Assembly: GCA_903850565.1 (NCBI GenBank)
Contig: CAINLV010000013.1
Coordinates: forward strand, 1-64,000
Direction: 5' to 3'
From: an uncultured Actinomycetes bacterium
GTDB lineage: Bacteria > Actinomycetota > Actinomycetes > Nanopelagicales > Nanopelagicaceae
DNA length: 64,000 bases
Shown here: positions 47,367 to 57,130 of the stretch, one piece after another
How positions within the stretch are numbered: the first letter of the stretch is position 1
Layout: each line of letters opens with the position of its first letter
Made by a program: the position numbers and the translations under genes
The notes under the pieces: model-generated
The model's input: only the letters and a program-made list of their open reading frames with translations
What the model was told of the DNA's origin: nothing
Databases searched by the model: none

Positions 47367-48428
47367 CTAACCTGCCAGAGGATTAACAATAGTCATTCCA
47401 AAGCCATCCTTTTGCTCACTCAGGAGAACCAAGCCTGGGGTGCTCTGCCACAGCAAGAGGATCGCCTTTCCCGAGAAATAGCGGGCATCCAAGATTTTCC
47501 CCGACTTCGCGCTCTGAAGAAGTACCGGTATTGGCTTTTTTGGAGCCCATTTGGTTAATCCTGGGATTGGGGCGGTGGATATAAAGCTCTTCCATATTGA
47601 AGTCCCGGCGGCCACTGAAAGCTCTGCTGAAGGTGAACTACTGGCTGGGGCGTTATGGATCGCGGCGAAAAGTCCAACAGGGGAAACGGTCACCGAAAAG
47701 CCAGTAACAGTTGCTAGGTCACCATCGCCTTGAACTCGATCACCGGCAATTGTGAAATCAGCGCCATTGAAAAGAATACTTTTGGGAAATACCGCTCCAG
47801 CGAGGGAATTTGAATATGTTGCCAGCAGTTGGCCGTTCTTGCCTACCTGCCACAAGGTCAAAGTGGTCAGGGCTGGCGATACTGGCGCCGAAGGTGAAAC
47901 CAGCACTCCATCTGGATTGAGGGGGAAGGTAGCCGAAGGCGAGGGGCTGGGGCTTTCTAAAGGCGAAAGTGAATCTAGTGGTGATGGCGATGGCGCAGGC
48001 AATGTACTTGGCGTTAATGACGGCGATGACGAATCCAGTGCGACGGGGGCTGAGACTCCAACCACCCAATAATTCCCAGTTTTATCTTTCACAACCGAGG
48101 TAGCTATATCGTCCGCTGATGTTCCTAATCGAAGATCCCACAGATGACCTCCGGTTAGATCCACGGAGGAGATGAATCCATCGTTGCCTCCTAAAGCCGC
48201 AGATGTCACCCATTGTCCGCCGGCACCACAGACAGTTCCAACCAAAACAATTGATTTCGAATTTACAACGCCACCGGATATTTCATCATCGATTCCACCG
48301 GAAAGTTTTGATATCGAAATTGGTTTTACTGGATAGACGACAATCGTTTTAACAACTGCCTGGGCATTGGAGATCGGAAAAACAAGAGCGACCGCCATCA
48401 TTGAAGCAATGGCGCGATGGATTTTCAA
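47367..48428 (-). CDS. Secreted protein with Ser/Pro-rich linker and propeller-like segment
   Basis: A 353-residue protein with a signal peptide (first 24 residues, ending NAQA). Residues about 35-122 contain GGNDGFISSVDLTGGHLWD and a TSADDIATSVVKDKTGNYWVVG-like stretch, resembling one blade of an SBBP-type beta-propeller. A Ser/Pro-rich low-complexity linker spans about 124-185, and a second globular part follows. No enzyme motif is seen. The function is unknown; a surface or secreted role is likely. Its ATG overlaps the proC stop (ATGA). Confidence 0.75.
   Translation of the reverse strand: MKIHRAIASMMAVALVFPISNAQAVVKTIVVYPVKPISISKLSGGIDDEISGGVVNSKSIVLVGTVCGAGGQWVTSAALGGNDGFISSVDLTGGHLWDLRLGTSADDIATSVVKDKTGNYWVVGVSAPVALDSSSPSLTPSTLPAPSPSPLDSLSPLESPSPSPSATFPLNPDGVLVSPSAPVSPALTTLTLWQVGKNGQLLATYSNSLAGAVFPKSILFNGADFTIAGDRVQGDGDLATVTGFSVTVSPVGLFAAIHNAPASSSPSAELSVAAGTSIWKSFISTAPIPGLTKWAPKKPIPVLLQSAKSGKILDARYFSGKAILLLWQSTPGLVLLSEQKDGFGMTIVNPLAG
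47874..48059 (-). repeat. Low-complexity Ser/Pro-rich coding segment
   Basis: Codes for the linker of the secreted protein with short recurring PSPS and SPLES-like units. On the plus strand it appears as recurrent GGCGA/GGTGA-type runs. It is coding-driven simple sequence, not a CRISPR or an intergenic repeat. Confidence 0.7.
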
Positions 48429-49246
48429 GCCAATTCCTGCGATCTATCTCTAGCAGCACGCATTGATTTCGCTACGAGAGCATCCAACTGACCTTCAGAA
48501 AAAGTCTTCAAAGCCGCGGCAGTGGTTCCGTTTGGACTTGTGACATTTTCTCGCAGAGTTGTAGCACTCTTCTTTGTTTCAACCAGCATGCCAGCGGCCC
48601 CGACTAAAGTTTGAATGGTTAGTTGTGTTGCAATCTCTGCAGAAAGCCCTAATTCAACGCCACCTTTAACCATGGCCTCCACGAAGGCAAAAAAGTAGGC
48701 TGGACCGGAACCACTTACCGCAGTGACCGCGTCTTGTAACGCTTCGGCTATCTGTACGACTTCGCCACTGGCTGCCAGGAGCGATGAGATAAGGTCCAAC
48801 TGTTCCTGATCTGCATGCGAACCAGCGGAGAGAACTGACATGCCTTTGCCAATTAACAAAGGGGTATTTGGCATCACGCGAATCACCGAAATACCTGGAT
48901 TCAATTTTGATTCAATAAAGTTTGTTGTTTTCCCAGCAGCAAAAGAAACTACCAATGACTTTGCCGGAAGGGTTGGGCCTAGGTCGGTCAGTAGATCTCC
49001 CAGATCTTGTGGTTTAACTACCAACATCACGACATCGCATTCGGCGGCGATTTCGGGTGTGGCGGCTCTGCGAGCACCATATTTACTGGATATCTCTTCG
49101 GCACGATCGTCACGTTTTTCAGAAAAACTAATTCGTTCTGGCGCGATTCCTGCGGTGATACAGCCGGCCAAAAGGGCTTCACCCATTATTCCGACGCCAA
49201 AGAAACCTATAGTTAAATCCGGAACCGACTTCTGCGCAGATGACAT
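48425..49246 (-). CDS. proC: Pyrroline-5-carboxylate reductase
   Basis: A 273-residue NAD(P)H-dependent enzyme. GFFGVGIMGEALLAG is the Rossmann nucleotide-binding motif, VIRVMPNTPLLIGKGMS and AVSGSGPAYFFAFVEAM are family signatures, and the C-terminal helical part has VTSPNGTTAAAL. It makes proline from pyrroline-5-carboxylate. It heads the operon proC, secreted protein, bS22. TAGGAT lies six bases before the ATG, and no ribosome site is seen. Confidence 0.96.
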   Translation of the reverse strand: MSSAQKSVPDLTIGFFGVGIMGEALLAGCITAGIAPERISFSEKRDDRAEEISSKYGARRAATPEIAAECDVVMLVVKPQDLGDLLTDLGPTLPAKSLVVSFAAGKTTNFIESKLNPGISVIRVMPNTPLLIGKGMSVLSAGSHADQEQLDLISSLLAASGEVVQIAEALQDAVTAVSGSGPAYFFAFVEAMVKGGVELGLSAEIATQLTIQTLVGAAGMLVETKKSATTLRENVTSPNGTTAAALKTFSEGQLDALVAKSMRAARDRSQELA

Positions 49247-49252
49247 GGCGAA

Positions 49253-49258
49253 ATCCTA
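49253..49258 (-). promoter_or_regulatory. Candidate -10 (TAGGAT) of proC
   Basis: TAGGAT is followed by six bases and then the proC ATG at 49246. Confidence 0.46.
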
Positions 49259-49337
49259 TCCAATCACAATCGCGAAGACTGTGGCGTGGCTGGGTAAATG
49301 TGCTAATTACGCAGAGAACCCTTAGGCTCTGCAGACT

Positions 49338-50150
49338 ATGCCTGAAGTCGCACCGCATTTTCCCCGAGATTGGGTCGAGTTTGCCGACCCCGCAAATCTT
49401 GAAGATATCTTTAAATGTGATCTAACCTGGTTAACTTCTTATTGGAGTTGTATTTACGGCGACGGTTGCGCCGGCGTCGATGCCGATAAACCTAATGATG
49501 GTTGTTGTTCCGACGGGGCTTATTACTCTGATGAAGCCGATGAGCTTCGCACCTATGAAGTCGCAGAGCGACTAACCCCGCAGATGTGGCAATTTCATAG
49601 CCAGGCCCAACCGAAACGAAAAGGGGGCAAGCTTCAAATTTCTGAAATCGGATTGGATAAAGATCGTAAGACTCGAATGATCGAAGATTCTTGCATCTTT
49701 CTCAACCGAAAAGGTTATGAGGCCGAAGGTTTTACTGGTTCGTTCGGCTGCGTCCTCCATCATTTGGCGCTAAAAGAAGAAATCCATTTTGTAGACACCA
49801 AACCCGATGTGTGCTGGCAATTGCCGATTCGCCGAAGTTTCGAAAAGCGAATATTAGGCGACCGTGAAATTTCGGTCGTTGTTATCGGCGAGTACGAGCG
49901 TCTTGCCTGGGGAGATGGCGGTGCTGAGTTTGATTGGTACTGCACTAGCAATACCGAGGCTCACGTCGGCCGCCAACCAGTTTACCTTTCCAATGCCGTA
50001 GAACTCACAAAATTGATGGGTGAGGCTAGCTATCAAATTCTCAAATCCCATTGTGATAATCGGATGCAAGCAATTGCCGAAACCTCCAAATCGCGTAAGC
50101 AATTGCCGCTCTTTGTCATCCACCCAGCCACATTGGGTGCCACTAGATAG
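49338..50150 (+). CDS. Cys-rich protein resembling YkgJ/DUF3109 metal-chelating family
   Basis: A 270-residue protein with a Cys pattern in the first two-thirds: a WSCIYGDGCAG...DGCCSDGA block (about 37-60), then SCIFLNRKG, FGCVLHHLAL and KPDVCWQLPI. The CCxxG, CxFL and KPxxCxxxP elements resemble the zinc/iron-chelating YkgJ/DUF3109 families. No transporter or enzyme motif is seen and no signal peptide, so it is cytoplasmic. The role is unknown; metal binding is an inference. It lies just upstream of radA but has its own start with a TAGGCT hexamer nine bases before the ATG. Confidence 0.7.
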   Translation: MPEVAPHFPRDWVEFADPANLEDIFKCDLTWLTSYWSCIYGDGCAGVDADKPNDGCCSDGAYYSDEADELRTYEVAERLTPQMWQFHSQAQPKRKGGKLQISEIGLDKDRKTRMIEDSCIFLNRKGYEAEGFTGSFGCVLHHLALKEEIHFVDTKPDVCWQLPIRRSFEKRILGDREISVVVIGEYERLAWGDGGAEFDWYCTSNTEAHVGRQPVYLSNAVELTKLMGEASYQILKSHCDNRMQAIAETSKSRKQLPLFVIHPATLGATR

Positions 50151-50164
50151 TCAGCGCAAAGCAC

Positions 50165-50170
50165 TAACAT
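50165..50170 (+). promoter_or_regulatory. Candidate -10 (TAACAT) of radA
   Basis: TAACAT is followed by six bases and then the radA ATG at 50177. It would drive radA and mutY. Confidence 0.46.
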
Positions 50171-50176
50171 TTCACC

Positions 50177-51556
50177 ATGGCAAAAAATCCAACTCCGGCG
50201 AAAGACCCCTTTCGTTGCGTTGAATGCGGTTGGAGCACTACCAAATGGGTTGGTCGATGCGGTGAATGTCAGACCTGGGGCAGTGTTGAGGAAATATCAG
50301 CACCGAAGAAGCTCTCCCTAGTTGCTGGTGCAGTTAGTTCTGCCGCACAACCAATTGGTGAAGTTAATCTTGAAAATGCTCAAGCAAAGTCCAGCGGTGT
50401 TAGCGAATTAGATCGCGTTTTAGGCGGCGGGCTCGTTCCTGGCGCGGCGATTTTATTGGCTGGCGAACCTGGCGTTGGAAAATCCACTCTTCTACTTTCT
50501 GTTGCGGCGGAAAGTGCCAGAAAGTCATTGGTCTCCCTCTATATCAGCGGTGAAGAATCTGCATCCCAAGTGAGATTGCGCGCGGAACGATTAAATGCAA
50601 TCGATCCACAACTTTGGCTTGCTGCGGAGAGCGACCTCGGTGCGGTAATCGCCCATATTGATGCAGTAAAACCACAATTGCTCATCATTGATTCCATTCA
50701 AACAATCTCCAGTTCTGCCGTTGATGGCTCTTCCGGGGGCGTAACCCAAGTTCGGGAAGTTGCAGCAGCTTTAATCAGAATCGCTAAAGAACGCGCTATT
50801 ACTTTGGTTTTGGTGGGTCATGTAACAAAAGATGGCTCCATCGCAGGTCCCAGATTGTTAGAGCACTTAGTGGATGTGGTTCTAAATTTTGAAGGTGACC
50901 GCCATTCCAGGTTACGACTCATTCGCGCAATGAAAAATCGTTTTGGCGCTACCGATGAAGTTGGTTGCTTTGACATGACCGAAACCGGAATCACCAGTTT
51001 GCCGGACCCAACCGGATTGTTTACCAGCCGTCATAGCGAACCAGTCCCTGGCACTTGTGTGACCGTTGCCCTGGAAGGGCGACGTCCGCTACTGGCTGAA
51101 ATTCAAGCCCTGGTCAGTGCTCCAGTTCCCGATGGCCGGGATTATGGCAACGCTCGCAGGGTTACCTCTGGACTGGATAACCCGCGTACCGCAATGACTT
51201 TGGCAGTTTTAGAGCTTCGAGCAAATATCAGAATTTCTGGGCGCGATGTTTATGTAGCCACTGTCGGTGGAATGAAAATGAATGAGCCATCGGCGGATTT
51301 AGCAGTTGCGCTTGCGGTGGCGTCGGCAGCAAAGGGTTTGGCGTTACCTGCAGACCTTATTGCCATGGGTGAAGTCGGGTTAGCCGGTGAAATTCGCAAA
51401 GTAACTGGCATTAATCAACGCGTTACAGAAGCTGTGCGATTGGGATTCAAACACATCATGGTTCCCGTAGGAAGTGATCTGAAATTTGACGGCGTTGACA
51501 TCATGGAAGTCGGCCGATTAGAACAAGCAATTGCTCGAGTAAAAATAAATCAGTGA
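50177..51556 (+). CDS. radA: DNA repair protein RadA
   Basis: A 459-residue RecA-like ATPase. An N-terminal zinc finger (C14, C17, C28, C31), Walker A GEPGVGKST (96-104), the RadA-specific KNRFG motif (about 255) and a C-terminal Lon-like domain (GGMKMNEPSADLAVALAVAS, EVGLAGEIRKV) are all present. RadA drives branch migration in recombination. The start has no ribosome site. Its stop overlaps the mutY GTG (GTGA), so both repair genes are coexpressed. Confidence 0.97.
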   Translation: MAKNPTPAKDPFRCVECGWSTTKWVGRCGECQTWGSVEEISAPKKLSLVAGAVSSAAQPIGEVNLENAQAKSSGVSELDRVLGGGLVPGAAILLAGEPGVGKSTLLLSVAAESARKSLVSLYISGEESASQVRLRAERLNAIDPQLWLAAESDLGAVIAHIDAVKPQLLIIDSIQTISSSAVDGSSGGVTQVREVAAALIRIAKERAITLVLVGHVTKDGSIAGPRLLEHLVDVVLNFEGDRHSRLRLIRAMKNRFGATDEVGCFDMTETGITSLPDPTGLFTSRHSEPVPGTCVTVALEGRRPLLAEIQALVSAPVPDGRDYGNARRVTSGLDNPRTAMTLAVLELRANIRISGRDVYVATVGGMKMNEPSADLAVALAVASAAKGLALPADLIAMGEVGLAGEIRKVTGINQRVTEAVRLGFKHIMVPVGSDLKFDGVDIMEVGRLEQAIARVKINQ

Positions 51557-52395
51557 TCCAGAAGAAAGTCATTCGATGGTTTGAAGAAAATCAGCGTGAT
51601 CTGCCTTGGCGTAACACTTCGCCTTGGGGAGTTCTGGTCAGTGAATTTATGTTGCAACAAACTCCAGTTAATCGAGTACTGCCGATATGGAATGACTGGA
51701 TGACTCGTTGGCCCAGCCCTGATTCTTTGGCTAACGCCAGCAAAGCTGATGTTATTCGGGCTTGGGGAAAATTAGGTTATCCGCGAAGAGCGTTAAGACT
51801 TCACGAAAGTGCGAAGATAATTTCAACAAAGCACGACAATCAAGTCCCCTCTACATACGAAGATTTGCTCGCATTACCTGGCATCGGTGACTACACCGCG
51901 GCCGCGATTCAGGCTTTTGCATTCGCGCAAAGTTCTCTGGTCTTGGATATTAATATCCGTCGGTTTTACTCACGTCTCTATGATGGGATTGAAAGAGCAC
52001 CGCAAGCTCCTTCTAGAGTTGAACGAGAGCTACGCCAGTCGTTAATCCCAAAGCAAGGCGCTCATATATGGGCGGCTGCCACCATGGAGATTGGCGCCTT
52101 GATATGTACCGCACGCGCCCCAAAGTGCGATGAATGCCCCGTGAAGAATTCCTGTCAATGGCGAGCCCGAAATTACCCAAAGTCAACGCCGGTGATTAAA
52201 CCCAGTTTCACTGGTTCCGATCGCCAGTGTCGTGGCATTGTCATGAACCAACTTCGGGAAAATCCCAGCGCTGGACAGAGCGATCTTTTGGCGTTGTGGC
52301 CTGATAAATCTCAAGTAGAACTTGCCCTGAAAACGTTACTTGCCGATGGTCTGATAGAGACCACCGGCAAGAACCGATATCGATTACCTAAGTAG
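51553..52395 (+). CDS. mutY: A/G-specific adenine glycosylase, winged-helix-like C-terminus
   Basis: A 280-residue HhH-GPD glycosylase. Catalytic Glu31 lies in VSEFMLQQTPV, the helix-hairpin-helix is LPGIGDYTA (108-116), the catalytic Asp is D132 in VLDINIRR, and C185, C192, C195, C201 form the CX6CX2CX5C 4Fe-4S site. It removes adenine mispaired with 8-oxoguanine. The last 65 residues look like a small winged-helix segment rather than the NUDIX-like domain of E. coli MutY, which is a known actinobacterial feature. GTG start overlapping the radA stop. It is convergent with clpC. Confidence 0.92.
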   Translation: MIQKKVIRWFEENQRDLPWRNTSPWGVLVSEFMLQQTPVNRVLPIWNDWMTRWPSPDSLANASKADVIRAWGKLGYPRRALRLHESAKIISTKHDNQVPSTYEDLLALPGIGDYTAAAIQAFAFAQSSLVLDINIRRFYSRLYDGIERAPQAPSRVERELRQSLIPKQGAHIWAAATMEIGALICTARAPKCDECPVKNSCQWRARNYPKSTPVIKPSFTGSDRQCRGIVMNQLRENPSAGQSDLLALWPDKSQVELALKTLLADGLIETTGKNRYRLPK

Positions 52396-52415
52396 GTAAT
52401 TACTTAACTAATTAC
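52396..52415. terminator. AT-rich inverted repeat between mutY and clpC
   Basis: GTAATTA (52396-52402) and TAATTAC (52409-52415) are perfect 7-base arms around a six-base spacer. It lies between convergent genes and overlaps the clpC stop codon. It could slow transcription from both sides, but the stem is AT-rich and there is no T tract. Confidence 0.22.
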
Positions 52416-54916
52416 GCGGATGGTGCTTCTTCGGCCAAATCTCCGGGAGTATCTGGAGTTTCTGATTTCGGAACACCCTTGAAGGTGAAAGTTTCTGTTT
52501 CGCCATCTACCTCAACATCCACCAAGGTAATTTCTCCAGGCTTAACATCTCCGAAGAGAATCTTTTCGGATAGTTGATCTTCGATCTCACGTTGAATGCA
52601 GCGACGTAGCGGACGTGCACCCAAAAGTGGATCGTATCCGCGCTTTGCCAAAAGCGCCTTTGCAGCTGGAGTGAGTTCGATACCCATATCGCGAGCACGA
52701 AGACGTTCATCTAAGTTGGCAATCATGAGATCAACGATTTGAACGATCTCTGCTTCGCTCAACTGATGGAAGACGATGATGTCATCAATACGGTTGAGGA
52801 ATTCTGGCCGGAAGTGAGTCTTGAGCTCTTCGCTCACTTTGCCCTTCATTCTTTCGTAGTTGCCTAGAACATCAGATGCATTATGGAATCCCAGACCTAG
52901 GCTCTTGGAGATATCTCGAGTTCCCAAGTTAGTGGTCATGATGATGACGGTGTTCTTGAAATCTACAACTCTGCCTTGGGCATCGGTAAGACGACCATCT
53001 TCTAGGACCTGCAGAAGTGAATTGAAGATATCGGGATGGGCTTTTTCGATCTCATCGAAAAGGACAACCGAGAAAGGCTTACGGCGAACTTTTTCCGTCA
53101 ACTGGCCACCTTCGTCATATCCGACGTATCCTGGAGGTGAGCCGAAGAGTCGAGAAGCGGTGTGCTTCTCCGAGTACTCGGACATATCCAATTGGATTAA
53201 GGCATCTTGGTTTCCAAAGAGGAACTGTGCCAAGGTGCGGGAAAGTTCGGTCTTTCCGACGCCAGAAGGTCCAGCGAAAATGAAGGAGCCACCAGGACGA
53301 CGTGGGTCTTTTAGACCGGCGCGGGTGCGACGAATTGCCTGTGAGAGCGCCTTAATCGCTTGATCCTGACCGATTACCCGGCGGTGAAGTTCATCTTCCA
53401 TCCGCAGCAGACGAGCAGTTTCGGCTTCAGTTAATTTAAAGACCGGAATTCCAGTCGCCGTAGAAAGAACTTCGGCAATTAGTTCTTCGTCAACCTCTGA
53501 AACGACATCCAGGTCGCCAGCCTTCCAGCTCTTTTCGCGCTCAGCTTTTTGGGCAATCAGATTCTTTTCGTTGTCGCGAAGTGAAGCGGCCCGCTCAAAA
53601 TCTTGGGAATCAATAGCTGATTCCTTATCTTTTCTCGCTTTGGCAATTCGCTCGTCAAATTCTCGAAGTTCTGGCGGTGCCGTCATTCGACGAATGCGAA
53701 GTCTGGAACCGGCCTCATCGATCAGGTCGATCGCCTTATCTGGAAGGAATCGATCTGAAACATATCGATCAGCCAAGGTCGCAGCGGAAACGAGTGCCGC
53801 ATCTGAGATAGATACCTTATGGTGGGATTCGTAGCGATCGCGAAGTCCCTTCAAAATCTCAATGGTGTGCGCAACGGTTGGTTCGGCAACTTGAATTGGT
53901 TGGAAGCGACGCTCAAGGGCTGCATCCTTCTCCAAATGCTTGCGATATTCATCCAAAGTTGTGGCGCCAATTGTCTGCAGCTCACCGCGAGCAAGCATCG
54001 GCTTTAAAATACTGGCGGCATCAATTGCACCTTCAGCAGCACCGGCACCTACAAGAGTGTGAATCTCATCGATAAAGAGAACGATATCTCCACGAGTACG
54101 AATCTCTTTTAGTACTTTCTTCAAACGCTCTTCAAAATCACCGCGGTAACGACTTCCGGCGACGAGGGCGCCAAGGTCTAACGAATAGACCTGCTTATCT
54201 TTTAGAGTTTCTGGAATATCGCCTTTAACAATTGCTTGGGCTAATCCCTCGACGATTGCAGTCTTTCCAACGCCTGGTTCGCCAATGAGAACTGGATTGT
54301 TTTTGGTACGTCGAGAGAGAACTTGCATAACTCGCTCAATCTCTTTTTCACGACCAATGACTGGATCCAATTTTCCTTCGCGTGCAGCCTGAGTCAGGTT
54401 GCGACCGAATTGATCAAGAACTAAAGATGTAGATGCGGTGCCTTCGGCCGGACCACTGGAAGCAACAGCTTCTTTACCTTGATAACCCGAAAGCAGTTGA
54501 ATGACTTGCTGGCGAACTCGATTTAAATCTGCGCCAAGCTTTACCAATACTTGAGCGGCAACGCCTTCGCCTTCGCGAATGAGGCCAAGCAAAATATGTT
54601 CAGTGCCGATGTAGTTGTGGCCCAATTGCAGGGCTTCGCGGAGGGAAAGTTCTAGAACTTTCTTAGCGCGCGGAGTGAACGGAATATGCCCAGATGGGGC
54701 TTGTTGGCCTTGACCGATAATTTCTTCTACTTGCGAGCGCACCGCTTCAAGTGAAATCCCCATGGCTTCTAGCGCCTTTGCGGCAACGCCTTCGCCTTCA
54801 TGGATCAGTCCGAGAAGAATGTGCTCGGTACCGATGTAGTTGTGATTGAGCATGCGAGCTTCTTCTTGGGCCAGAACAACTACCCGACGAGCTCGATCTG
54901 TAAAGCGCTCGAACAT
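52412..54916 (-). CDS. clpC: ATP-dependent Clp protease ATPase subunit ClpC
   Basis: An 834-residue AAA+ unfoldase. Two Clp-N repeats (about 5-145) are followed by AAA-1 with GEPGVGKT, a UVR-type coiled-coil M domain (about 410-460), AAA-2 with GPSGVGKT, and a C-terminal D2-small domain ending in an acidic Pro/Glu-rich tail. It feeds proteins to ClpP. The ATG at 54916 gives the standard start [10 protein letters not shown] and has AAGGAG 8 nt upstream; the six extra residues of a longer frame are not conserved. The 139-bp gap to the next gene upstream holds its promoter, but no single -10 stands out. Confidence 0.97.
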   Translation of the reverse strand: MFERFTDRARRVVVLAQEEARMLNHNYIGTEHILLGLIHEGEGVAAKALEAMGISLEAVRSQVEEIIGQGQQAPSGHIPFTPRAKKVLELSLREALQLGHNYIGTEHILLGLIREGEGVAAQVLVKLGADLNRVRQQVIQLLSGYQGKEAVASSGPAEGTASTSLVLDQFGRNLTQAAREGKLDPVIGREKEIERVMQVLSRRTKNNPVLIGEPGVGKTAIVEGLAQAIVKGDIPETLKDKQVYSLDLGALVAGSRYRGDFEERLKKVLKEIRTRGDIVLFIDEIHTLVGAGAAEGAIDAASILKPMLARGELQTIGATTLDEYRKHLEKDAALERRFQPIQVAEPTVAHTIEILKGLRDRYESHHKVSISDAALVSAATLADRYVSDRFLPDKAIDLIDEAGSRLRIRRMTAPPELREFDERIAKARKDKESAIDSQDFERAASLRDNEKNLIAQKAEREKSWKAGDLDVVSEVDEELIAEVLSTATGIPVFKLTEAETARLLRMEDELHRRVIGQDQAIKALSQAIRRTRAGLKDPRRPGGSFIFAGPSGVGKTELSRTLAQFLFGNQDALIQLDMSEYSEKHTASRLFGSPPGYVGYDEGGQLTEKVRRKPFSVVLFDEIEKAHPDIFNSLLQVLEDGRLTDAQGRVVDFKNTVIIMTTNLGTRDISKSLGLGFHNASDVLGNYERMKGKVSEELKTHFRPEFLNRIDDIIVFHQLSEAEIVQIVDLMIANLDERLRARDMGIELTPAAKALLAKRGYDPLLGARPLRRCIQREIEDQLSEKILFGDVKPGEITLVDVEVDGETETFTFKGVPKSETPDTPGDLAEEAPSA

Positions 54917-55024
54917 GGCCGATCTCCTTCTCATTAATTACTGCTGCTTGCTAAGTACATAAGCCTAATACGCCACGGGATTGTAGGCACTTTCGCTGAT
55001 GTCACTTCATCTAACCCAGAAACC

Positions 55025-55042
55025 TTTGGCGTTATGCCCAAA
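55025..55042. terminator. Hairpin downstream of the cofactor operon
   Basis: TTTGGC (55025-55030), a five-base loop and GCCCAAA (55036-55042) form a short stem with one bulged C. It lies after the end of the minus-strand N-acetyltransferase gene and before the clpC promoter region. No T tract follows on the minus strand. Confidence 0.28.
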
Positions 55043-55055
55043 AAAGTGGGGAGAT

Positions 55056-55568
55056 TTAAAGAACTTTCAACATTCGGGTATTTCCCAGGGTATTGGGTTT
55101 TACGCTCTCTAAATCCAGGAATTCGGCGATACCTGTGTCATACGAGTGGAGCAATTGGCTGTATACCTCCGGCGCCACTGGGGTGCCATCGATCTCCACG
55201 AATCCGTGGCGACCGAAAAAAGCGGTCTCAAAGGTCAGACAAAAGAGACGTTCTACGCCAATTTCTCGGGCACGGGTGAGGATATGTCCCAAAATGCCAT
55301 GGCCAACGCCTAGGCCGCGAAAATCATCCGCCACCGCCAAGGTTCGAACTTCGGCCAGATCCTCCCAGAGAACGTGCAAGGCGCCACAGCCGATGACTCG
55401 ATCCCCGGCAACTGCAACGGTGAATTCTTGAACATCCTCATACAAGGTGACCGTCTCTTTAGAGAGAAGGCGACGTTGGAGCGCATATTTGTCAATGATC
55501 GATCGAATGCCTTTGACATCGCCGGTCCGAGCCGGGCGAATCTCTATTACGGAATCGTTAATATCCAT
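55056..55568 (-). CDS. GNAT N-acetyltransferase (short ArgA-like)
   Basis: A 170-residue acetyltransferase. The acetyl-CoA motif is LAVADDFRGLGVGHGILGHIL (RGLGVG in place of the usual RGxGxG/A), preceded by LAEVRTLAV and followed by the FGRHGFVEID C-terminal motif. It resembles the short actinobacterial N-acetylglutamate synthases (Mycobacterium tuberculosis Rv2747 type), so arginine synthesis is plausible but not proven. It lies 12 bp after lysS and is last in the long minus-strand operon. Confidence 0.8.
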   Translation of the reverse strand: MDINDSVIEIRPARTGDVKGIRSIIDKYALQRRLLSKETVTLYEDVQEFTVAVAGDRVIGCGALHVLWEDLAEVRTLAVADDFRGLGVGHGILGHILTRAREIGVERLFCLTFETAFFGRHGFVEIDGTPVAPEVYSQLLHSYDTGIAEFLDLESVKPNTLGNTRMLKVL

Positions 55569-55580
55569 GGTGGGTTTGGC

Positions 55581-57110
55581 TTATTCTTCCGGCTTTACTA
55601 ACGGAAATAGAATAGTTTCGCGAATCCCAAGTCCCGTTAGCGCCATTAATAGCCGATCAATTCCCATACCCATTCCACCCATAGGTGGCATGCCATATTC
55701 CATCGCTCGCAGGAAGTCTTCATCGATCTGCATTGCTTCAAGGTCGCCCTTATCGCCCAAAGAGGCTTGCTCAACCAGACGTTCCCGTTGAATAACTGGG
55801 TCAACTAATTCTGAATATCCGGTGGCGAGTTCAAAACCTTCAACATAGAGGTCCCACTTTTCTGCCACACCAGGAATTTCGCGGTGAGCACGAACCAGCG
55901 GTGAAGTATCCACTGGATAGCCCTTAACAAAAATTGGCCTATCCAATTTTCCTTCCATGACATGTTCAAATATTTCTTCCGCTAATTTTCCAGTAATCCA
56001 TCTCGGATCGATCTTCATTCCTAATTTCGTGGCGATAAGTTTTAATTCTTCATATGTAGCCAAAGGTGAAACAACTTCGCCGACACCTTCGGAAATAAGA
56101 TCGAAGAGCGATGCTTCACGCCATTCCCCACCTAGATCTAAAACGCGACCATCAAAGTGGGTTACCTCGGTGGTACCAAAAACGGCCATAGCGGCTTCTT
56201 GAATCAAGCCTTGGGTCAATTTGGCAATTGAATTCCAGTCGCCAAATGCTTGATAACTTTCCAACATGGCAAATTCCGGCGAGTGACTTGAGTCAGCTCC
56301 TTCATTTCGAAAATTGCGGTTGATTTCGAAAACTTGATCTAAGCCACCGACGACACATCGCTTCAAGAAAAGTTCTGGCGCAATCCGCAAAAAAAGATCC
56401 ATGTCATAGGCGTTACTAAAGGTTTTGAAAGGACGAGCTGTCGCTCCGCCATGCATGACCTGCAACATTGGGGTTTCAACTTCAATAAAATTTCGTTTGG
56501 CATAAGAAGCCCGGAGGGAACTCATTACCGCAGGGCGCAATCTGGCCATGGTTCGAGCCTCAGGTCGAACGATGAGGTCGACATAACGCATCCGTACGCG
56601 AGTCTCTTCCGACATGGGCTTGTGCTCAACCGGAAGGGGGCGAAGTGACTTTGCTGCTAATTGCCAAGAAGAAGCCAAGATGGAAAGTTCACCGCGTTTT
56701 GAGGTAATGATTTCACCGGTGACACTTACTAAATCGCCCAAATCTATTTCGCTCTTCCACTGATTGAGTGACTCTTCGCCCAATCGATCCAACGAGAACA
56801 TTGCCTGAAGGGCCGAGCCATCTCCTTCACGAAGGTTGGCAAAGCAAAGTTTGCCGGTGTCGCGTTTGAAGATTACTCGGCCAGTAACGCTCTCAATTTT
56901 CCCCGTAGCGATATCAATATCAAGGCCATCGTTCTCAGCACGAACCTCTTTGAGGGATTTAGTTCGAGCAACAGCGACCGGGTAAGGATCGACGCCTCGG
57001 GCAATTAGGGCAGCTCGCTTTTCGCGGCGAATCCGTAATTGTTCGGGCAGATCTTCATCGGCTGCGGTTGCAGCCAAATTTTCAGGATTGGAAGTCGCTT
57101 CAGTACTCAT
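55581..57110 (-). CDS. lysS: Lysyl-tRNA synthetase, class II
   Basis: A 509-residue class II synthetase. An OB-fold anticodon-binding domain (about 60-165) with [22 protein letters not shown] is followed by the catalytic domain: motif 1 region [10 protein letters not shown], motif 2 [14 protein letters not shown], and motif 3 [15 protein letters not shown] near the C-terminus. It charges tRNA-Lys. It is 20 bp after coaX. No ribosome site is obvious. Confidence 0.97.
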   Translation of the reverse strand: MSTEATSNPENLAATAADEDLPEQLRIRREKRAALIARGVDPYPVAVARTKSLKEVRAENDGLDIDIATGKIESVTGRVIFKRDTGKLCFANLREGDGSALQAMFSLDRLGEESLNQWKSEIDLGDLVSVTGEIITSKRGELSILASSWQLAAKSLRPLPVEHKPMSEETRVRMRYVDLIVRPEARTMARLRPAVMSSLRASYAKRNFIEVETPMLQVMHGGATARPFKTFSNAYDMDLFLRIAPELFLKRCVVGGLDQVFEINRNFRNEGADSSHSPEFAMLESYQAFGDWNSIAKLTQGLIQEAAMAVFGTTEVTHFDGRVLDLGGEWREASLFDLISEGVGEVVSPLATYEELKLIATKLGMKIDPRWITGKLAEEIFEHVMEGKLDRPIFVKGYPVDTSPLVRAHREIPGVAEKWDLYVEGFELATGYSELVDPVIQRERLVEQASLGDKGDLEAMQIDEDFLRAMEYGMPPMGGMGMGIDRLLMALTGLGIRETILFPLVKPEE

Positions 57111-57130
57111 AAGGTGGGAAAGCCTACCGT

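Noticed and set aside
47880-48060. Apparent direct repeats that might be a CRISPR or minisatellite
   Set aside because: They are Ser/Pro codon runs inside a coding linker; there are no regular spacers.
54917-55055. ClgR or heat-shock operator upstream of clpC
   Set aside because: No convincing palindrome of those types was found; only the ribosome site is clear.
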